Made by a program: the position numbers and the translations under genes. Positions 15,491 through 24,210 of a stretch of DNA of 64,000 bases are shown here, in pieces (the stretch's first letter is position 1; the number at the start of each line of letters is the position of its first letter). The stretch comes from Clostridia bacterium (lineage in GTDB: Bacteria > Bacillota > Clostridia > Oscillospirales > Acutalibacteraceae), in contig JAFQBX010000018.1 in the NCBI GenBank assembly GCA_017399535.1, positions 62,001 to 126,000 of the forward strand. Reading direction: 5' to 3'. The notes beneath the pieces were generated by a model. That model made no database searches. It was not told where the DNA came from and worked only from the letters and a program-made list of their open reading frames with translations.

Positions 15491-16651
15491 TTATGAGCAA
15501 TCTAATGCTGTTTCGAGCATATTCTCGATAAATATACCATAACCACTCGTTGAATCATTTACTAGTACATGCGTAACGGCTCCAATTAGTTTATCGTTTT
15601 GAATTAAAGGACTGCCGCTCATTCCTTGAATTATTCCACCGGTTTTATCTAATAATTCTTTATCGGTTATCCTTACTATTAGATTTTTTGATTTATCATT
15701 ATATTTGATTTTTTCAATTACACAGTCATAATATCTGCATTCTTCGCCGTTGAGTGACAAATAAATTTGTGCATTTCCTATTTTTATTTCGCTTGAATGA
15801 CCAATGTCAACCATTTTTCCATCATATTCTACACCGCTAAAATAAACGCCGTTATCGGAATTTTTAATTATTTTACCGCAATTTTCGCTTGATAAATTTC
15901 CGCTAATATCGCCGATTATACCATCAGATGAACGCGAAACAACATAATTATCAACTCCACAAACCGCACCATCACTTAGCGGCATCAAAAGGTTTGTTTC
16001 ATTATCATATACGCCGTGACCAAGTCCGGCAGCTATTCCCGTTTCTTTGATATAAAATGTTGCCGTACCAATTCCAGCAATGCTATCCTTTATCCACATT
16101 CCGAGTTTTTTTGAATTATCTGCTGCGCATATCACCGAATATGCAGTTGTCGTGTATTTTTTATCATTTCTTTCATAAACTATTTTTAGCTTTTCATCAG
16201 AATTTTTTACAATTCGCTCTATATCCGAATTACAGGAGATTGGCTCATCATTTATAGACAAAATAACGTCACCTTTTCTGATACCCGAGTCATAAGCTGG
16301 ATTTTTGCAACCGTTTTCGGTTAAAACGCCCGATATTGATGTTACAATCGAACCTGATGAATATATTTTAATTCCAAATTGATTCCCGCATAATACTACT
16401 TTTTTAATGTCATTATTTTTAATTTTAATATTTTTTACAGGAAAAATGCTAAAGAATTTCAGCTCGTAATTTTCGCTACTGCCGTTAATATTCGAAACTG
16501 AACATTTTATATCTTCATCGGTAAGTGTAATGGTTTTTTTGTCAGTAAAAACAATGTTCGGAGTGTTCTCTGTCAGATAATAAATATTAGTAAAAACATA
16601 GCTACAAACAATAAGTAATATGACCGATATTACCCTTATCAATCTTTTCAT
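15491..16651 (-). CDS. spoIVB: SpoIVB peptidase (S55 family)
   Basis: 386-residue forespore-secreted serine protease that triggers the SpoIVFB-dependent activation of pro-sigma-K. A single N-terminal membrane/signal segment (VISVILLIVCSYVFTNIYY) is followed by a PDZ domain (DSGIRKGDVILSINDEPI) and the S55 protease domain. The catalytic His is in AAGLGHGVYD and the Ser in IQGMSGSPLIQ, followed by the invariant GAVTHVLVNDSTSGYGI. Normal length and all active-site motifs are present. Expected to be read by forespore sigma-F/sigma-G; a CATTTTA matching the sigma-G -10 lies upstream but no good -35 was found. Confidence 0.95.
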   Translation of the reverse strand: MKRLIRVISVILLIVCSYVFTNIYYLTENTPNIVFTDKKTITLTDEDIKCSVSNINGSSENYELKFFSIFPVKNIKIKNNDIKKVVLCGNQFGIKIYSSGSIVTSISGVLTENGCKNPAYDSGIRKGDVILSINDEPISCNSDIERIVKNSDEKLKIVYERNDKKYTTTAYSVICAADNSKKLGMWIKDSIAGIGTATFYIKETGIAAGLGHGVYDNETNLLMPLSDGAVCGVDNYVVSRSSDGIIGDISGNLSSENCGKIIKNSDNGVYFSGVEYDGKMVDIGHSSEIKIGNAQIYLSLNGEECRYYDCVIEKIKYNDKSKNLIVRITDKELLDKTGGIIQGMSGSPLIQNDKLIGAVTHVLVNDSTSGYGIFIENMLETALDCS

Positions 16652-16783
16652 TTTATCACCGCCAAAAGTATTATTGACCTAAAATGAAAATTAAAATTTA
16701 GTTTAAATATCTTTATAAGGAAAATTGAGTTTTTTTTATCATAATTAAAGCGGTTACCAAAATAATCGCTAAAAATTTCATTA

Positions 16784-16822
16784 AAAAAGCACCGAAAAGC
16801 ATTTTGCCTTTCAGTGCTTTGA
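16784..16822 (-). terminator. Terminator of the nucleoside transporter operon
   Basis: Minus-strand stem AAAGCACTGAAAGGC pairing with GCTTTTCGGTGCTTT (two wobble/mismatch steps), loop AAAAT, then a T-run. It lies 11 bases past the stop of the last permease gene. The rest of the 180 bases up to spoIVB shows nothing else I can name. Confidence 0.82.
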
Positions 16823-16832
16823 TTAAAAAAAA

Positions 16833-17789
16833 TTATCTTTCTTCTCTAAAATACGGCAGACCGAGACTTTTTGGCGGCTGACTGTTTTTACTATCACGAG
16901 CGCTTGTAAATACAAGTACGATAATTGTTACGACATAAGGTAGCATTTCGAAAAGCTCCTTTGCGGCGAAGCTGATGCCTGTAATATAACTGCTGACAAT
17001 ATATAGAGCGCCAAAGAGAATTGAACCAATAATAGCCAAATTCGGCTTCCATACTGTAAAGATAACAAGTGCAATACACAACCAACCGATTGCGTCGATA
17101 CAATATTCCCAGTTACCGTTAAGATAGTCCATAATAAAGGACAAACCGCTTAAACCGGCAATCGCTGAGCCGATACAGGTTGCCGAATATCTATACAGCG
17201 AAACGTTAATCCCTGCGGCATCGGCAGCGGCAGGATCCTCGCCGACAGAGCGCAGGTTGAGACCGATACGTGTGTGATTAAGCACAAACGACGTCAAAAG
17301 AGCGATTATAATCGACAAATAAATTAATACGCCGTGGGAAAATAATATTTCACCAACAATACCTAATTCATCAGCAAAAGGCAACGGCTCAGTAAAATAA
17401 CGGCTACCTTTACTGTAAATCGGACCGGTTTCCGAAATCATATAATCAGAAACGCCTATACCAAATGTTGTCAAAGCGAGACCTGTAACATTCTGATTAG
17501 CGCGGAGTGAAACGGTTAAAAAGCTGAATATAAGTCCCATAAGCGCTCCACCTGCAAGTGTAGCAACAATAGGAATTAAAATCGCTAAAAAGGGCGAAGC
17601 GGTAATGCGCATTTCTCGCATTTGACTTAAATACAGATATTCAGCATAACAGCCACAAGAAGCTCCAACACACATTACACCGGGAATGCCGAGGTTAAGA
17701 TGACCTGATTTTTCAGTAATTGTTTCGCCTGTTGAACCAAACAAAAAGGTCATTCCAAGTCGAATTGCGCTTATAAGAAAGGCCAACAT
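16833..17789 (-). CDS. Nucleoside ABC transporter permease (YufQ/NupQ-like)
   Basis: 318-residue inner-membrane permease of the BPD_transp_2 family with about eight to nine helices. FLFGSTGETITEKSGHLNLGIPG at the start and the EAA-like loop VGEDPAAADAAGINVSLYR are standard for the second permease of BMP-dependent nucleoside transporters. It pairs with the permease encoded just upstream, whose stop overlaps its ATG by one base. Substrate is inferred as purine nucleosides from linkage with xpt. A short cytoplasmic tail ends GLPYFREER. Confidence 0.9.
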   Translation of the reverse strand: MLAFLISAIRLGMTFLFGSTGETITEKSGHLNLGIPGVMCVGASCGCYAEYLYLSQMREMRITASPFLAILIPIVATLAGGALMGLIFSFLTVSLRANQNVTGLALTTFGIGVSDYMISETGPIYSKGSRYFTEPLPFADELGIVGEILFSHGVLIYLSIIIALLTSFVLNHTRIGLNLRSVGEDPAAADAAGINVSLYRYSATCIGSAIAGLSGLSFIMDYLNGNWEYCIDAIGWLCIALVIFTVWKPNLAIIGSILFGALYIVSSYITGISFAAKELFEMLPYVVTIIVLVFTSARDSKNSQPPKSLGLPYFREER

Positions 17790-18853
17790 TAGTTATTCTC
17801 CTTTCTGCTTTTTGAAGCAACAATTTTGTACTGAAGGAAAAACTCACAACCAATAATAAAGAATAAAATGATTCCGGTTATAATATCAGAAATAGCATTT
17901 GGAAGTCTGAAATCGGTAGAAACCTGATTAGCTCCATTCTGCAAAAATACGATTAAGAATGAAGTAAAAATCATAAACACGGGATTGAACTTTGCAAGCC
18001 ATGATACCATGATTGCAGTAAATCCACGTCCGTCAACGGTAGTTGTGCTGATGGTGTGGTTTGTACCGCCGACAAGTAAAAGTCCTGCAATACCACAAAT
18101 AGCGCCGGATACAACAAGTGTTCTGATAATGACCTTTTTTACGTTGATACCAATGTATTTTGCAGTGTTTTCACTTTCGCCGACGACAGAAATTTCGTAG
18201 CCCTGCTTAGTTCTCTTTAAATAAATATAAACAAGCACTGTTAAAACGGCTACGGTAATAATATTCAGAATGTACGAGTGTCCAATAACAGGCAATCCGT
18301 ACTCCTCCATCGGTGTTAAAACGCCCGAACCGTTTTTTACAAAATATTTAAGGAAAAATGCAACCAGCTGAATGGCAACATAGTTCATCATTAGTGTAAA
18401 GAGCGTTTCGTTAGTATTCCAGATTGCTTTAAAAATAGCGGGTATAACCGCCCAAATAATTCCAGCCGCAACCGATGCAATTATCATTACAACAACGAGA
18501 ACAGGATAAGGCAGTTTATCTCCCAAAAACATCATAACCGAAACGTTAGCCAATCCGCCAACGAGAACCTGTCCTTCTGCTCCACAGTTCCAAAATCGCA
18601 TTTTAAAAGCAGGGGTCACGGCTAACGAAATACATAGCAAGATGGCTACATTCTGAGCCAAGCTCCACATACGAAGCTCTGAACCAAAAGCTCCGTTAAT
18701 CATTGAGGCATAAATCTTCAACGGATTTGTGCTGGTTAATAGTGTTATAACAACCGCGGATAAGAGAAGAGATGCGATAATAGCAACCGCCCTAACGAGC
18801 ATACTTTTAAGCCACGGCATTGGTTCCCTTTTTACAATATGTAAACCAAACAT
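17789..18853 (-). CDS. Nucleoside ABC transporter permease (YufP/NupP-like)
   Basis: 354-residue BPD_transp_2 permease, slightly longer at the N-terminus than its partner, with about ten hydrophobic helices. The coupling-helix region VGESENTAKYIGINVKKVIIR and the following GAICGIAGLLLVGGTNHTI are typical of BMP-type nucleoside importers. It lies 5 bases after the ATPase gene. Together with the 318-residue permease it forms the heterodimeric channel. Confidence 0.9.
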   Translation of the reverse strand: MFGLHIVKREPMPWLKSMLVRAVAIIASLLLSAVVITLLTSTNPLKIYASMINGAFGSELRMWSLAQNVAILLCISLAVTPAFKMRFWNCGAEGQVLVGGLANVSVMMFLGDKLPYPVLVVVMIIASVAAGIIWAVIPAIFKAIWNTNETLFTLMMNYVAIQLVAFFLKYFVKNGSGVLTPMEEYGLPVIGHSYILNIITVAVLTVLVYIYLKRTKQGYEISVVGESENTAKYIGINVKKVIIRTLVVSGAICGIAGLLLVGGTNHTISTTTVDGRGFTAIMVSWLAKFNPVFMIFTSFLIVFLQNGANQVSTDFRLPNAISDIITGIILFFIIGCEFFLQYKIVASKSRKENN

Positions 18854-18858
18854 TTTTA

Positions 18859-20403
18859 TTATTCGCTCTCCTTTCCTTCATTAGAAACCGTCTTTGTCAT
18901 AAGCAATCCGATTTCTTCCTTTGTTGTGTTTCTGGCATCGACAACACCGGTAATAGAACCCGAGCCGATAACGAGAATTCTATCGCAAAGCTCAATCAAA
19001 ACGTCAAGGTCCTCGCCGACAAATATAACGGCAACTCCCTTTTTCTTTTGAGAATTGAGCAAATTATAAATGGTGTACGATGCGCCGATATCGAGTCCTC
19101 TAACAGGATATGCAGCCATAAGTACCGTCGGTGCCGATGCAATTTCGCGCCCGACGAGAATCTTTTGAATATTGCCGCCTGAAAGACGTCTTACGGGTGT
19201 ATTTTCGTTAGGTGTGACAACCTCTAAATCCTCAATAATATGCAGCGCCAAATCCTTTGGTTGCTTTCTCTCGAGGAAAAGCGACTTTCCTTTATGGTAG
19301 CTACGGAGCATCATATTATCAACAATATCCATATTACCGACGAGACCCATTCCAAGTCGGTCCTCCGGCACAAACGAAAGACGAACACCTAAATCACGAA
19401 TTTGAAGCGGTGTTTTATCCCTTAAATTGTCGCATGAATGAGTCTTTGGATTGTTATAAAGAATCTCTCCATCGTTAATATGCTGAAGTCCGGCAATCGC
19501 TTCAAGAAGCTCGCGCTGACCGGAACCTGCAATACCTGCGATACCAAGGATTTCACCCGAACGAGCAACGAACGAAATATCGTTGAGAATTTTTTTACCT
19601 TCGCGATTAACGCAATTGAGTCCGTTTACAACCAATCTGTGCTCGCAATTTTCAGGTTCGCTTCTTTCAATATTTAATGAGATTTTTTTACCAACCATCA
19701 TCTCGGTAAGCTCTGATTCATTAGTTTTTGCCGTTTCAACAGTGCCAACATATTCACCCTTGCGGAGAACTGCAACCTTGTCCGACAATGAAAGTACCTC
19801 ATGTAGCTTATGTGTGATTATGATAATCGATTTGCCATCTTCCTTCATTCTTCTGATGATGGCAAATAATTTCTGGGTTTCCTGAGGAGTTAATACGGCA
19901 GTAGGTTCGTCGAGAATGAGAATATCTGCTCCGCGATATAATACCTTGATAATTTCAACCGTCTGCTTTTCAGAAACGGACATTTCATGGATTTTCTTCA
20001 TCGGGTCGATGTCAAATCCGTATTTATCGCTGATTTCCTTTACACGCATCGCTGCGGCTTTGAGATTATATCTGCCCTTTTCATTTAAGCCGAGAATAAT
20101 GTTTTCAGTAGCCGAAAATACATCAATGAGCTTAAAATGCTGATGAATCATACCGATTCCGTATTTAAAAGCATCCTTAGGTGAACGGATAGCAACCTCT
20201 TCGCCATTTATGAAAATTTGACCTTCATCGGGAAAATAAATTCCCGAAATCATATTCATCAGAGTAGTCTTTCCGCTTCCGTTTTCGCCTAAAATGGAAA
20301 GAATCTCTCCGCGGTTGACAGTAAGGTTAACATTCTTGTTAGCCATATTGCCACCAAAGGATTTTGAAATATTTTTAAGTTCAATTGCGACGTTATTATT
20401 CAA
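18859..20403 (-). CDS. Nucleoside ABC transporter ATPase, double ABC domain (YufO/NupO-like)
   Basis: 514-residue fused tandem ATPase. The first domain has an intact Walker A GENGSGKTT (about 39-47), VSEKQTVEI near the signature and DEPTAVLTP as Walker B. The second has the degenerate GIAGSGQRELLEAIAG and AAYPVRGLDIGA usual for this family, so one of the two ATP sites is probably inactive as in sugar and nucleoside importers. The start is TTG at 20403 with SD GGGGGA 7 bases ahead. It is separated from the binding-protein gene by 119 bases containing a stable hairpin. Confidence 0.92.
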   Translation of the reverse strand: MNNNVAIELKNISKSFGGNMANKNVNLTVNRGEILSILGENGSGKTTLMNMISGIYFPDEGQIFINGEEVAIRSPKDAFKYGIGMIHQHFKLIDVFSATENIILGLNEKGRYNLKAAAMRVKEISDKYGFDIDPMKKIHEMSVSEKQTVEIIKVLYRGADILILDEPTAVLTPQETQKLFAIIRRMKEDGKSIIIITHKLHEVLSLSDKVAVLRKGEYVGTVETAKTNESELTEMMVGKKISLNIERSEPENCEHRLVVNGLNCVNREGKKILNDISFVARSGEILGIAGIAGSGQRELLEAIAGLQHINDGEILYNNPKTHSCDNLRDKTPLQIRDLGVRLSFVPEDRLGMGLVGNMDIVDNMMLRSYHKGKSLFLERKQPKDLALHIIEDLEVVTPNENTPVRRLSGGNIQKILVGREIASAPTVLMAAYPVRGLDIGASYTIYNLLNSQKKKGVAVIFVGEDLDVLIELCDRILVIGSGSITGVVDARNTTKEEIGLLMTKTVSNEGKESE

Positions 20404-20484
20404 TTCGTATTCCCCCTTAAACCCTTAAAAAATCACCTTCTATGATGCTCAAAAGATAATTTTTTAATTGCTTAAATAAGTTTA

Positions 20485-20511
20485 GGCGGGACAGTATTAT
20501 CCTGTCCCGCC
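20485..20511 (-). other. Intercistronic hairpin between binding protein and ATPase genes
   Basis: Perfect 10-bp GC-rich stem GGCGGGACAG/CTGTCCCGCC with a 7-base loop, 12 bases after the BMP stop, but followed by TAAACTT rather than a T-run. It looks like an mRNA 3-prime stabiliser or processing barrier that would raise binding-protein message over the membrane components, not a full terminator. Confidence 0.7.
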
Positions 20512-20522
20512 ATTAAAGTTAC

Positions 20523-21797
20523 TTAAAATTCCTGGTTGAGAAGTGTGATTCCGTCAATTCTAAGATCGAAGCAAGGAGCTGAACGATATTCAGATTCGTG
20601 GAAATAGCCATCAGCGATAACTTCTGTATCACCAGTGAAGGCAGCGTCGGTGTCAACGTCTGCGAGGTAGGTAGTTACTTCCTTACCTTCAACGGTGAAG
20701 TTCTTTGTATCAAATACCTTGATGGTGCCGTTCTTGATATCTTCAACTGCCTTCTTGATAGCGTCGAAGGTGCCCTTTGCAGCAACATCCTGGTTGATAC
20801 CGGTGAGAACTACAGAACCTTCTGCGATACCGCCGCACCAGTCAGCAGCAATCTTTTCGCCCTTAACATAGCTACCGATAATGTAGTTGTAGTAAGGAGC
20901 CCAGTTGATAGCAGAAGAAATGATGAATGTTTCGTAACATGAATCGTATGTGCTTCCGTTGTAAGAAACGTTAGGAACGCCGGCCTTTTCACAAGCGCCG
21001 GGAGCACCCATTGAGTCAGCGTGCTGGCTGATGAGCTTGCAGTCTCTTGCAATGAGAGCTTCTGCTGCGTTCTTTTCCTTCGGAGCGTCATACCATGAAC
21101 CTGTAAACTGAACGTCCATTGTTACGGTCGGGCAAACTGACTTTGCGCCGAGGTAGAATGAGGTGTAACCTGACATAACTTCGGCATAGGTAAATGCGCC
21201 AACATAACCAATCTTAGCTTCGGCAGCGGTGAATTCGCCGTTTTCGATCATTTCGTTGAGCTTCATACCTGCTGCAACACCTGCGAGGTAACGACCTTCG
21301 TAGATAGAAGCAAATGCATTGTGGTAGTTGTCAAGTTTTTCGGTGTGTGCCTTTGTACCTGTGGCGTGGCAGAATTCAACATCAGGGAATTCCTTTGCTG
21401 CCTTGATCATAAAGTCTTCATGACCGAAATAGTTAGCAAAGATAATGTTACAACCTGTGTCAACGAGGTCCTTAGCAGCAACGTAGCATTCGTCACCTTC
21501 GGGAACGTTTGTCTTAATAACAACCTGATCGTTAGAAAGCTTTAAAGTCTTCTGAATGGTCTTAACTGCGTTGATAAAGTTAAGGTCGTAGGTTGAGTTT
21601 TCATCGTGCAAGCAGATGAAACCAATCTTGAAGTTACTGGGAATTTCGTAATCAACGGTTAATTCAACTTCATCAATCGGTGATTTGCTCATTCCGAGTT
21701 CGGTAGGAGCATCTGTTTTGTTCGGATCGCCGCTACATCCAACAAGCGCTCCAAGAACAAGAAGTACTGAGAGAACAAGTGCTAAAATCTTTTTCAT
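20523..21797 (-). CDS. BMP-family nucleoside-binding lipoprotein
   Basis: 424-residue extracellular substrate-binding lipoprotein. The signal MKKILALVLSVLLVLGALVGC ends in a lipobox with Cys21, followed by a Ser/Gly/Asp linker. The Bmp fold shows FKIGFICLHDENSTYD, IFANYFGHEDFMIKAAKEFP, ATGTKAHTEKL, GVAAGMKLNEM and SQHADSMGAPGACEK. Relatives bind purine nucleosides; linkage to xpt points to guanosine, inosine or xanthosine (inference). Codon use is skewed to preferred codons, as expected for an abundant protein. SD AGGAGG is optimal. Confidence 0.92.
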   Translation of the reverse strand: MKKILALVLSVLLVLGALVGCSGDPNKTDAPTELGMSKSPIDEVELTVDYEIPSNFKIGFICLHDENSTYDLNFINAVKTIQKTLKLSNDQVVIKTNVPEGDECYVAAKDLVDTGCNIIFANYFGHEDFMIKAAKEFPDVEFCHATGTKAHTEKLDNYHNAFASIYEGRYLAGVAAGMKLNEMIENGEFTAAEAKIGYVGAFTYAEVMSGYTSFYLGAKSVCPTVTMDVQFTGSWYDAPKEKNAAEALIARDCKLISQHADSMGAPGACEKAGVPNVSYNGSTYDSCYETFIISSAINWAPYYNYIIGSYVKGEKIAADWCGGIAEGSVVLTGINQDVAAKGTFDAIKKAVEDIKNGTIKVFDTKNFTVEGKEVTTYLADVDTDAAFTGDTEVIADGYFHESEYRSAPCFDLRIDGITLLNQEF

Positions 21798-21860
21798 TGT
21801 TTTTTTGCCTCCTAAAATTTATATTTTTAAAATTATTAAACGGCTTAACGCCAATTTAAA

Positions 21861-22433
21861 CTAACAAAACTCTACACCGTCTTCAAGTGTCATTGATTTA
21901 ATTTTTGCAAGGGATTCAACGCGAATTCCCATATCGCGAACAATATTACCGCCATTTTGGTATGCCTTTTCAATCAAAATTCCAGCACCAACAGTCTTTG
22001 CTCCGGCGTTTTCAATCAAGCTGATCAGTCCTAACAAGGCACTTCCCTTTGCAAGAAAATCGTCGATAATCAAAATTCGTTCATCTTGTTTTAAAAACTG
22101 TTTTGAAACAACGATATCGTATGTAACGCCATGAGTGTAGGATTCAACCTTACCCTTGTAAACATCGGAATAAATATTATTCGTCTTAGTCTTTTTTGCA
22201 AATACAACAGGTACGTTAAAATACTGAGCAGTAATACAAGCAACACCGATTCCTGATGCTTCAATAGTCAGTATTTTATCAATTTTTTCATCCTTAAAAA
22301 GACGAAAAAACTCCTTTCCAACTTCATTCATAAAATTAACGTCAATTTGATGATTGACAAAGCTGTCAACCTTTAAAACGTTGCCTTCGCCAATCTTTCC
22401 GTCTTTTATAATTCTGTCTTCAAGAAGTTTCAT
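21861..22433 (-). CDS. xpt: Xanthine phosphoribosyltransferase
   Basis: 190-residue purine PRTase. MKLLEDRIIKDGKIGEGNVLKVDSF is the Xpt N-terminus, EASGIGVACITAQYF the substrate loop, and ILIIDDFLAKGSALL the PRPP-binding loop. It turns xanthine (and less well guanine) into the nucleotide, completing salvage of bases or nucleosides brought in by the adjacent ABC system. In Bacillus xpt is under a guanine riboswitch; here the sigma-A promoter lies about 40 bases from the start and leaves no room for one. Probably co-transcribed with the transporter, 63 bases downstream. Confidence 0.93.
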   Translation of the reverse strand: MKLLEDRIIKDGKIGEGNVLKVDSFVNHQIDVNFMNEVGKEFFRLFKDEKIDKILTIEASGIGVACITAQYFNVPVVFAKKTKTNNIYSDVYKGKVESYTHGVTYDIVVSKQFLKQDERILIIDDFLAKGSALLGLISLIENAGAKTVGAGILIEKAYQNGGNIVRDMGIRVESLAKIKSMTLEDGVEFC

Positions 22434-22473
22434 ACCTATACCCCAGCAAACAAGATAAAATAAAACTATTACT

Positions 22474-22502
22474 ATTTTAAACTATATTTCGACTTTTTTC
22501 AA
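22474..22502 (-). promoter_or_regulatory. Sigma-A promoter of xpt and probably the ABC operon
   Basis: TTGAAA (22502-22497), 17 bases, TAAAAT (22479-22474) on the minus strand. The resulting leader is only about 30 bases. Confidence 0.72.
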
Positions 22503-22536
22503 TATAGCTGATGTGTAAAAAATAATACTTATATGG

Positions 22537-22596
22537 GTCATAACTTTGGTTATTATGACAAATATTGTATAACAAAATCAAAATATACAAGATATT
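22537..22596. repeat. Two tandem inverted repeats upstream of xpt
   Basis: First: GTCATAA (22537-22543) with TTATGAC (22553-22559). Second: AATATTGTATA (22561-22571) with TATACAA (22584-22590), extended by four more pairs across a two-base bulge. On the minus strand a TTTTTT run lies about 14 bases later. They may end the TIM-barrel transcript weakly or serve as operator sites for xpt. Nothing else is visible in this 185-base gap. Confidence 0.45.
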
Positions 22597-22617
22597 GTGG
22601 TTTGGACACCTCTGATT

Positions 22618-23394
22618 TTAATAAATAAGCGCTTCCAGCTGACGAGCAGAATTTATTACTTCGTCAAAGTTTTTATACGCTGAATTATAGACCTCAACCA
22701 TTTTTGTTGCTCTTTTAATTATATCTGAATAATTCAAAAATGATATAAAATCAAAATTGCCCTGCAAAGGAAGCATGCAATCAAATTTACCATTATGATC
22801 GCTCAAATGAATATGCCTTAAAGCATCACCCATTGCATCAGCCATTTCATAAATATCAACGCCCGAACGTACACACTGTTTTATATCCAGCACGAAATTC
22901 GCCTTATCGCCGAGATATTTTTTCATATCGGAAACAAAGGACGGTGAACTGCTTCTAAACTGATTAACATTTTCTTGAGCAAGTTTTACACCTACCTCTA
23001 TTCCCCTATTGTATAAGGTTAAAAACCGCTCAAAATAAACCTCATCACTTATTTTGCCGGTAGTTCTGCCGCCGTGAATAATTGCGTATTTGGCACCGAG
23101 AACGGCACCTGCATCAAATAAACTGTCAACAAACGGAAGACAATCATCAAATCTGCGTTCATAATCGGAAAAAATCAAATACGGCTCGTATGAACAAAAA
23201 TACGAATGAACCGAAACTATTCGCATGTCGTTAGAGTCGGCTATTTTCTTAATCTTGCTCAAAAAACGCACGTTTGTTTCCGACTGACTGTTAAAAAATA
23301 TTTCAATTTCTTTAACTCCGCTTTCGGCGAGATAAGCGACAGATTTTTCGGTTAAATTCGGGTAAAAACACGCGGTAGAAACTCCAATTGCCAT
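22618..23394 (-). CDS. Sugar phosphate isomerase/epimerase-like TIM barrel (AP endonuclease family 2 fold)
   Basis: 258 residues. Begins AIGVSTACFYPNLTEKSVAYL and carries ESGVKEIEIFFN, KYAIIHGGR, ENVNQFRSS and HIHLSDHNGKFDCMLPL, the spaced His/Glu/Asp residues of Xylose_isom-like barrels that bind divalent metal. Substrate is unknown; relatives act on sugars, inosose or abasic DNA. The ATG at 23394 has GGGAGT ahead. It is divergent from a small membrane-protein gene, and an 8-bp inverted repeat surrounds its -10 region. Confidence 0.75.
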   Translation of the reverse strand: MAIGVSTACFYPNLTEKSVAYLAESGVKEIEIFFNSQSETNVRFLSKIKKIADSNDMRIVSVHSYFCSYEPYLIFSDYERRFDDCLPFVDSLFDAGAVLGAKYAIIHGGRTTGKISDEVYFERFLTLYNRGIEVGVKLAQENVNQFRSSSPSFVSDMKKYLGDKANFVLDIKQCVRSGVDIYEMADAMGDALRHIHLSDHNGKFDCMLPLQGNFDFISFLNYSDIIKRATKMVEVYNSAYKNFDEVINSARQLEALIY

Positions 23395-23432
23395 TTTAAT
23401 ACTCCCATTCCAAATAGTTTGCATTGAAACAC

Positions 23433-23464
23433 ATCACCAAAACTGTGAAAATTATATTGGTGAT
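23433..23464. promoter_or_regulatory. Inverted repeat in the TIM-barrel / small membrane protein divergent promoter region
   Basis: ATCACCAA (23433-23440) and its exact complement TTGGTGAT (23457-23464), 16 bases apart. On the minus strand the arms flank a perfect TATAAT (23456-23451); on the plus strand the right arm holds the likely SD of the 81-residue gene. A candidate operator or RBS-sequestering hairpin. Confidence 0.5.
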
Positions 23465-23467
23465 AAA

Positions 23468-23713
23468 ATGAACAAAATAATAAAATTTATAAACGGCATA
23501 AATGATTTAACATACATATTCTTTATGACATCAATATTAACTGCCATTCTGGTTATGTCACTTTCGATATATTATACATCGACAGCTCATACATTTTCAA
23601 ATCCAATATTTTTCCTGCGAGTCGGAAGTGAGCTTTTAATCGGTGCAAAGGATATGATAATTTCAGCATGCGTATATAGTGCGGTTATTGAGTTTATGTT
23701 ACGCAATAAATAA
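23468..23713 (+). CDS. Small two-helix membrane protein of unknown function
   Basis: 81 residues. A short N-terminal amphipathic segment (MNKIIKFINGINDL) is followed by two hydrophobic spans, FFMTSILTAILVMSLSIYY and MIISACVYSAVIEFML, separated by a polar loop. I do not recognise the family. Support for a real gene: GGTGAT 4 bases before ATG, a well-formed terminator right after the stop, and lack of an overlapping gene. No convincing sigma-A promoter was found on this strand. Confidence 0.55.
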   Translation: MNKIIKFINGINDLTYIFFMTSILTAILVMSLSIYYTSTAHTFSNPIFFLRVGSELLIGAKDMIISACVYSAVIEFMLRNK

Positions 23714-23740
23714 AAAAGGTTGCGAAAAGCAACCTTTTTT
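23712..23740. terminator. Bidirectional terminator between small membrane gene and gtrA-like gene
   Basis: AAAAAAGGTTGC, loop GAAAA, GCAACCTTTTTT. Works for both convergent genes and overlaps the stop codons of both. Confidence 0.88.
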
Positions 23741-24209
23741 ATTTGAATATAAGCAATTTTTTGCTCAGATAATTCCATACGACTACAAGTAAGGTCGCAC
23801 TAATTTTTCCGAGCGAGTCGGATTCAAGGAAAAGTGAATTAAAGCGCGACAAATCAAGCATCTCGAAAAGATACATGAACACTCCGGTAAATATAACGGT
23901 TAAAATCAATCCTATTACACTTGAAAGGGCAAATAAAATAAGCGCCTTTGCACCTTTTCCATTCTCTCGCTGATAATCCGCATTGAAAACAAAAATAAGC
24001 AGCAAAAAATAATTTACAATAACACCAACAGTATAGCCAATTATATTAGCAACCGTAGTTAAAACCGTATGGTCGCCACCATCCTGGGCAAAAATTATTC
24101 TATTAAAAATCAAAAAAGTAATATAGTCGATTGCGAAAGAGACTAAACCGACAATAACAAACTTTACGGTTTCGATAAATATACTTTTACACTTATCTGA
24201 TACTACCAA
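23739..24209 (-). CDS. GtrA-family membrane protein
   Basis: 156-residue GtrA-like protein with four helices (FVIVGLVSFAIDYITFLIF, IIGYTVGVIVNYFLLLIFVF, ALILFALSSVIGLILTVIF and a last one near 130-150 ending YLSKKLLIF). Family members help flip or anchor polyprenyl-linked sugars for cell-surface glycosylation. The start is TTG at 24209 with GGGAGATG ahead inside the PHP gene end. It is the last gene of the sensory-hydrogenase operon, one base after the PHP stop; whether it is functionally part of that system is unclear. Confidence 0.8.
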   Translation of the reverse strand: MVVSDKCKSIFIETVKFVIVGLVSFAIDYITFLIFNRIIFAQDGGDHTVLTTVANIIGYTVGVIVNYFLLLIFVFNADYQRENGKGAKALILFALSSVIGLILTVIFTGVFMYLFEMLDLSRFNSLFLESDSLGKISATLLVVVWNYLSKKLLIFK

Positions 24210-24210
24210 G

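Noticed and set aside
16652-16740. Sigma-G promoter of spoIVB
   Set aside because: A CATTTTA matches the -10, but there is no acceptable -35 at 16-18 bases; not strong enough to list.
22434-22617. Guanine riboswitch upstream of xpt
   Set aside because: No TTTCTACC-like core or matching P1 on the minus strand, and the sigma-A promoter leaves too short a leader.
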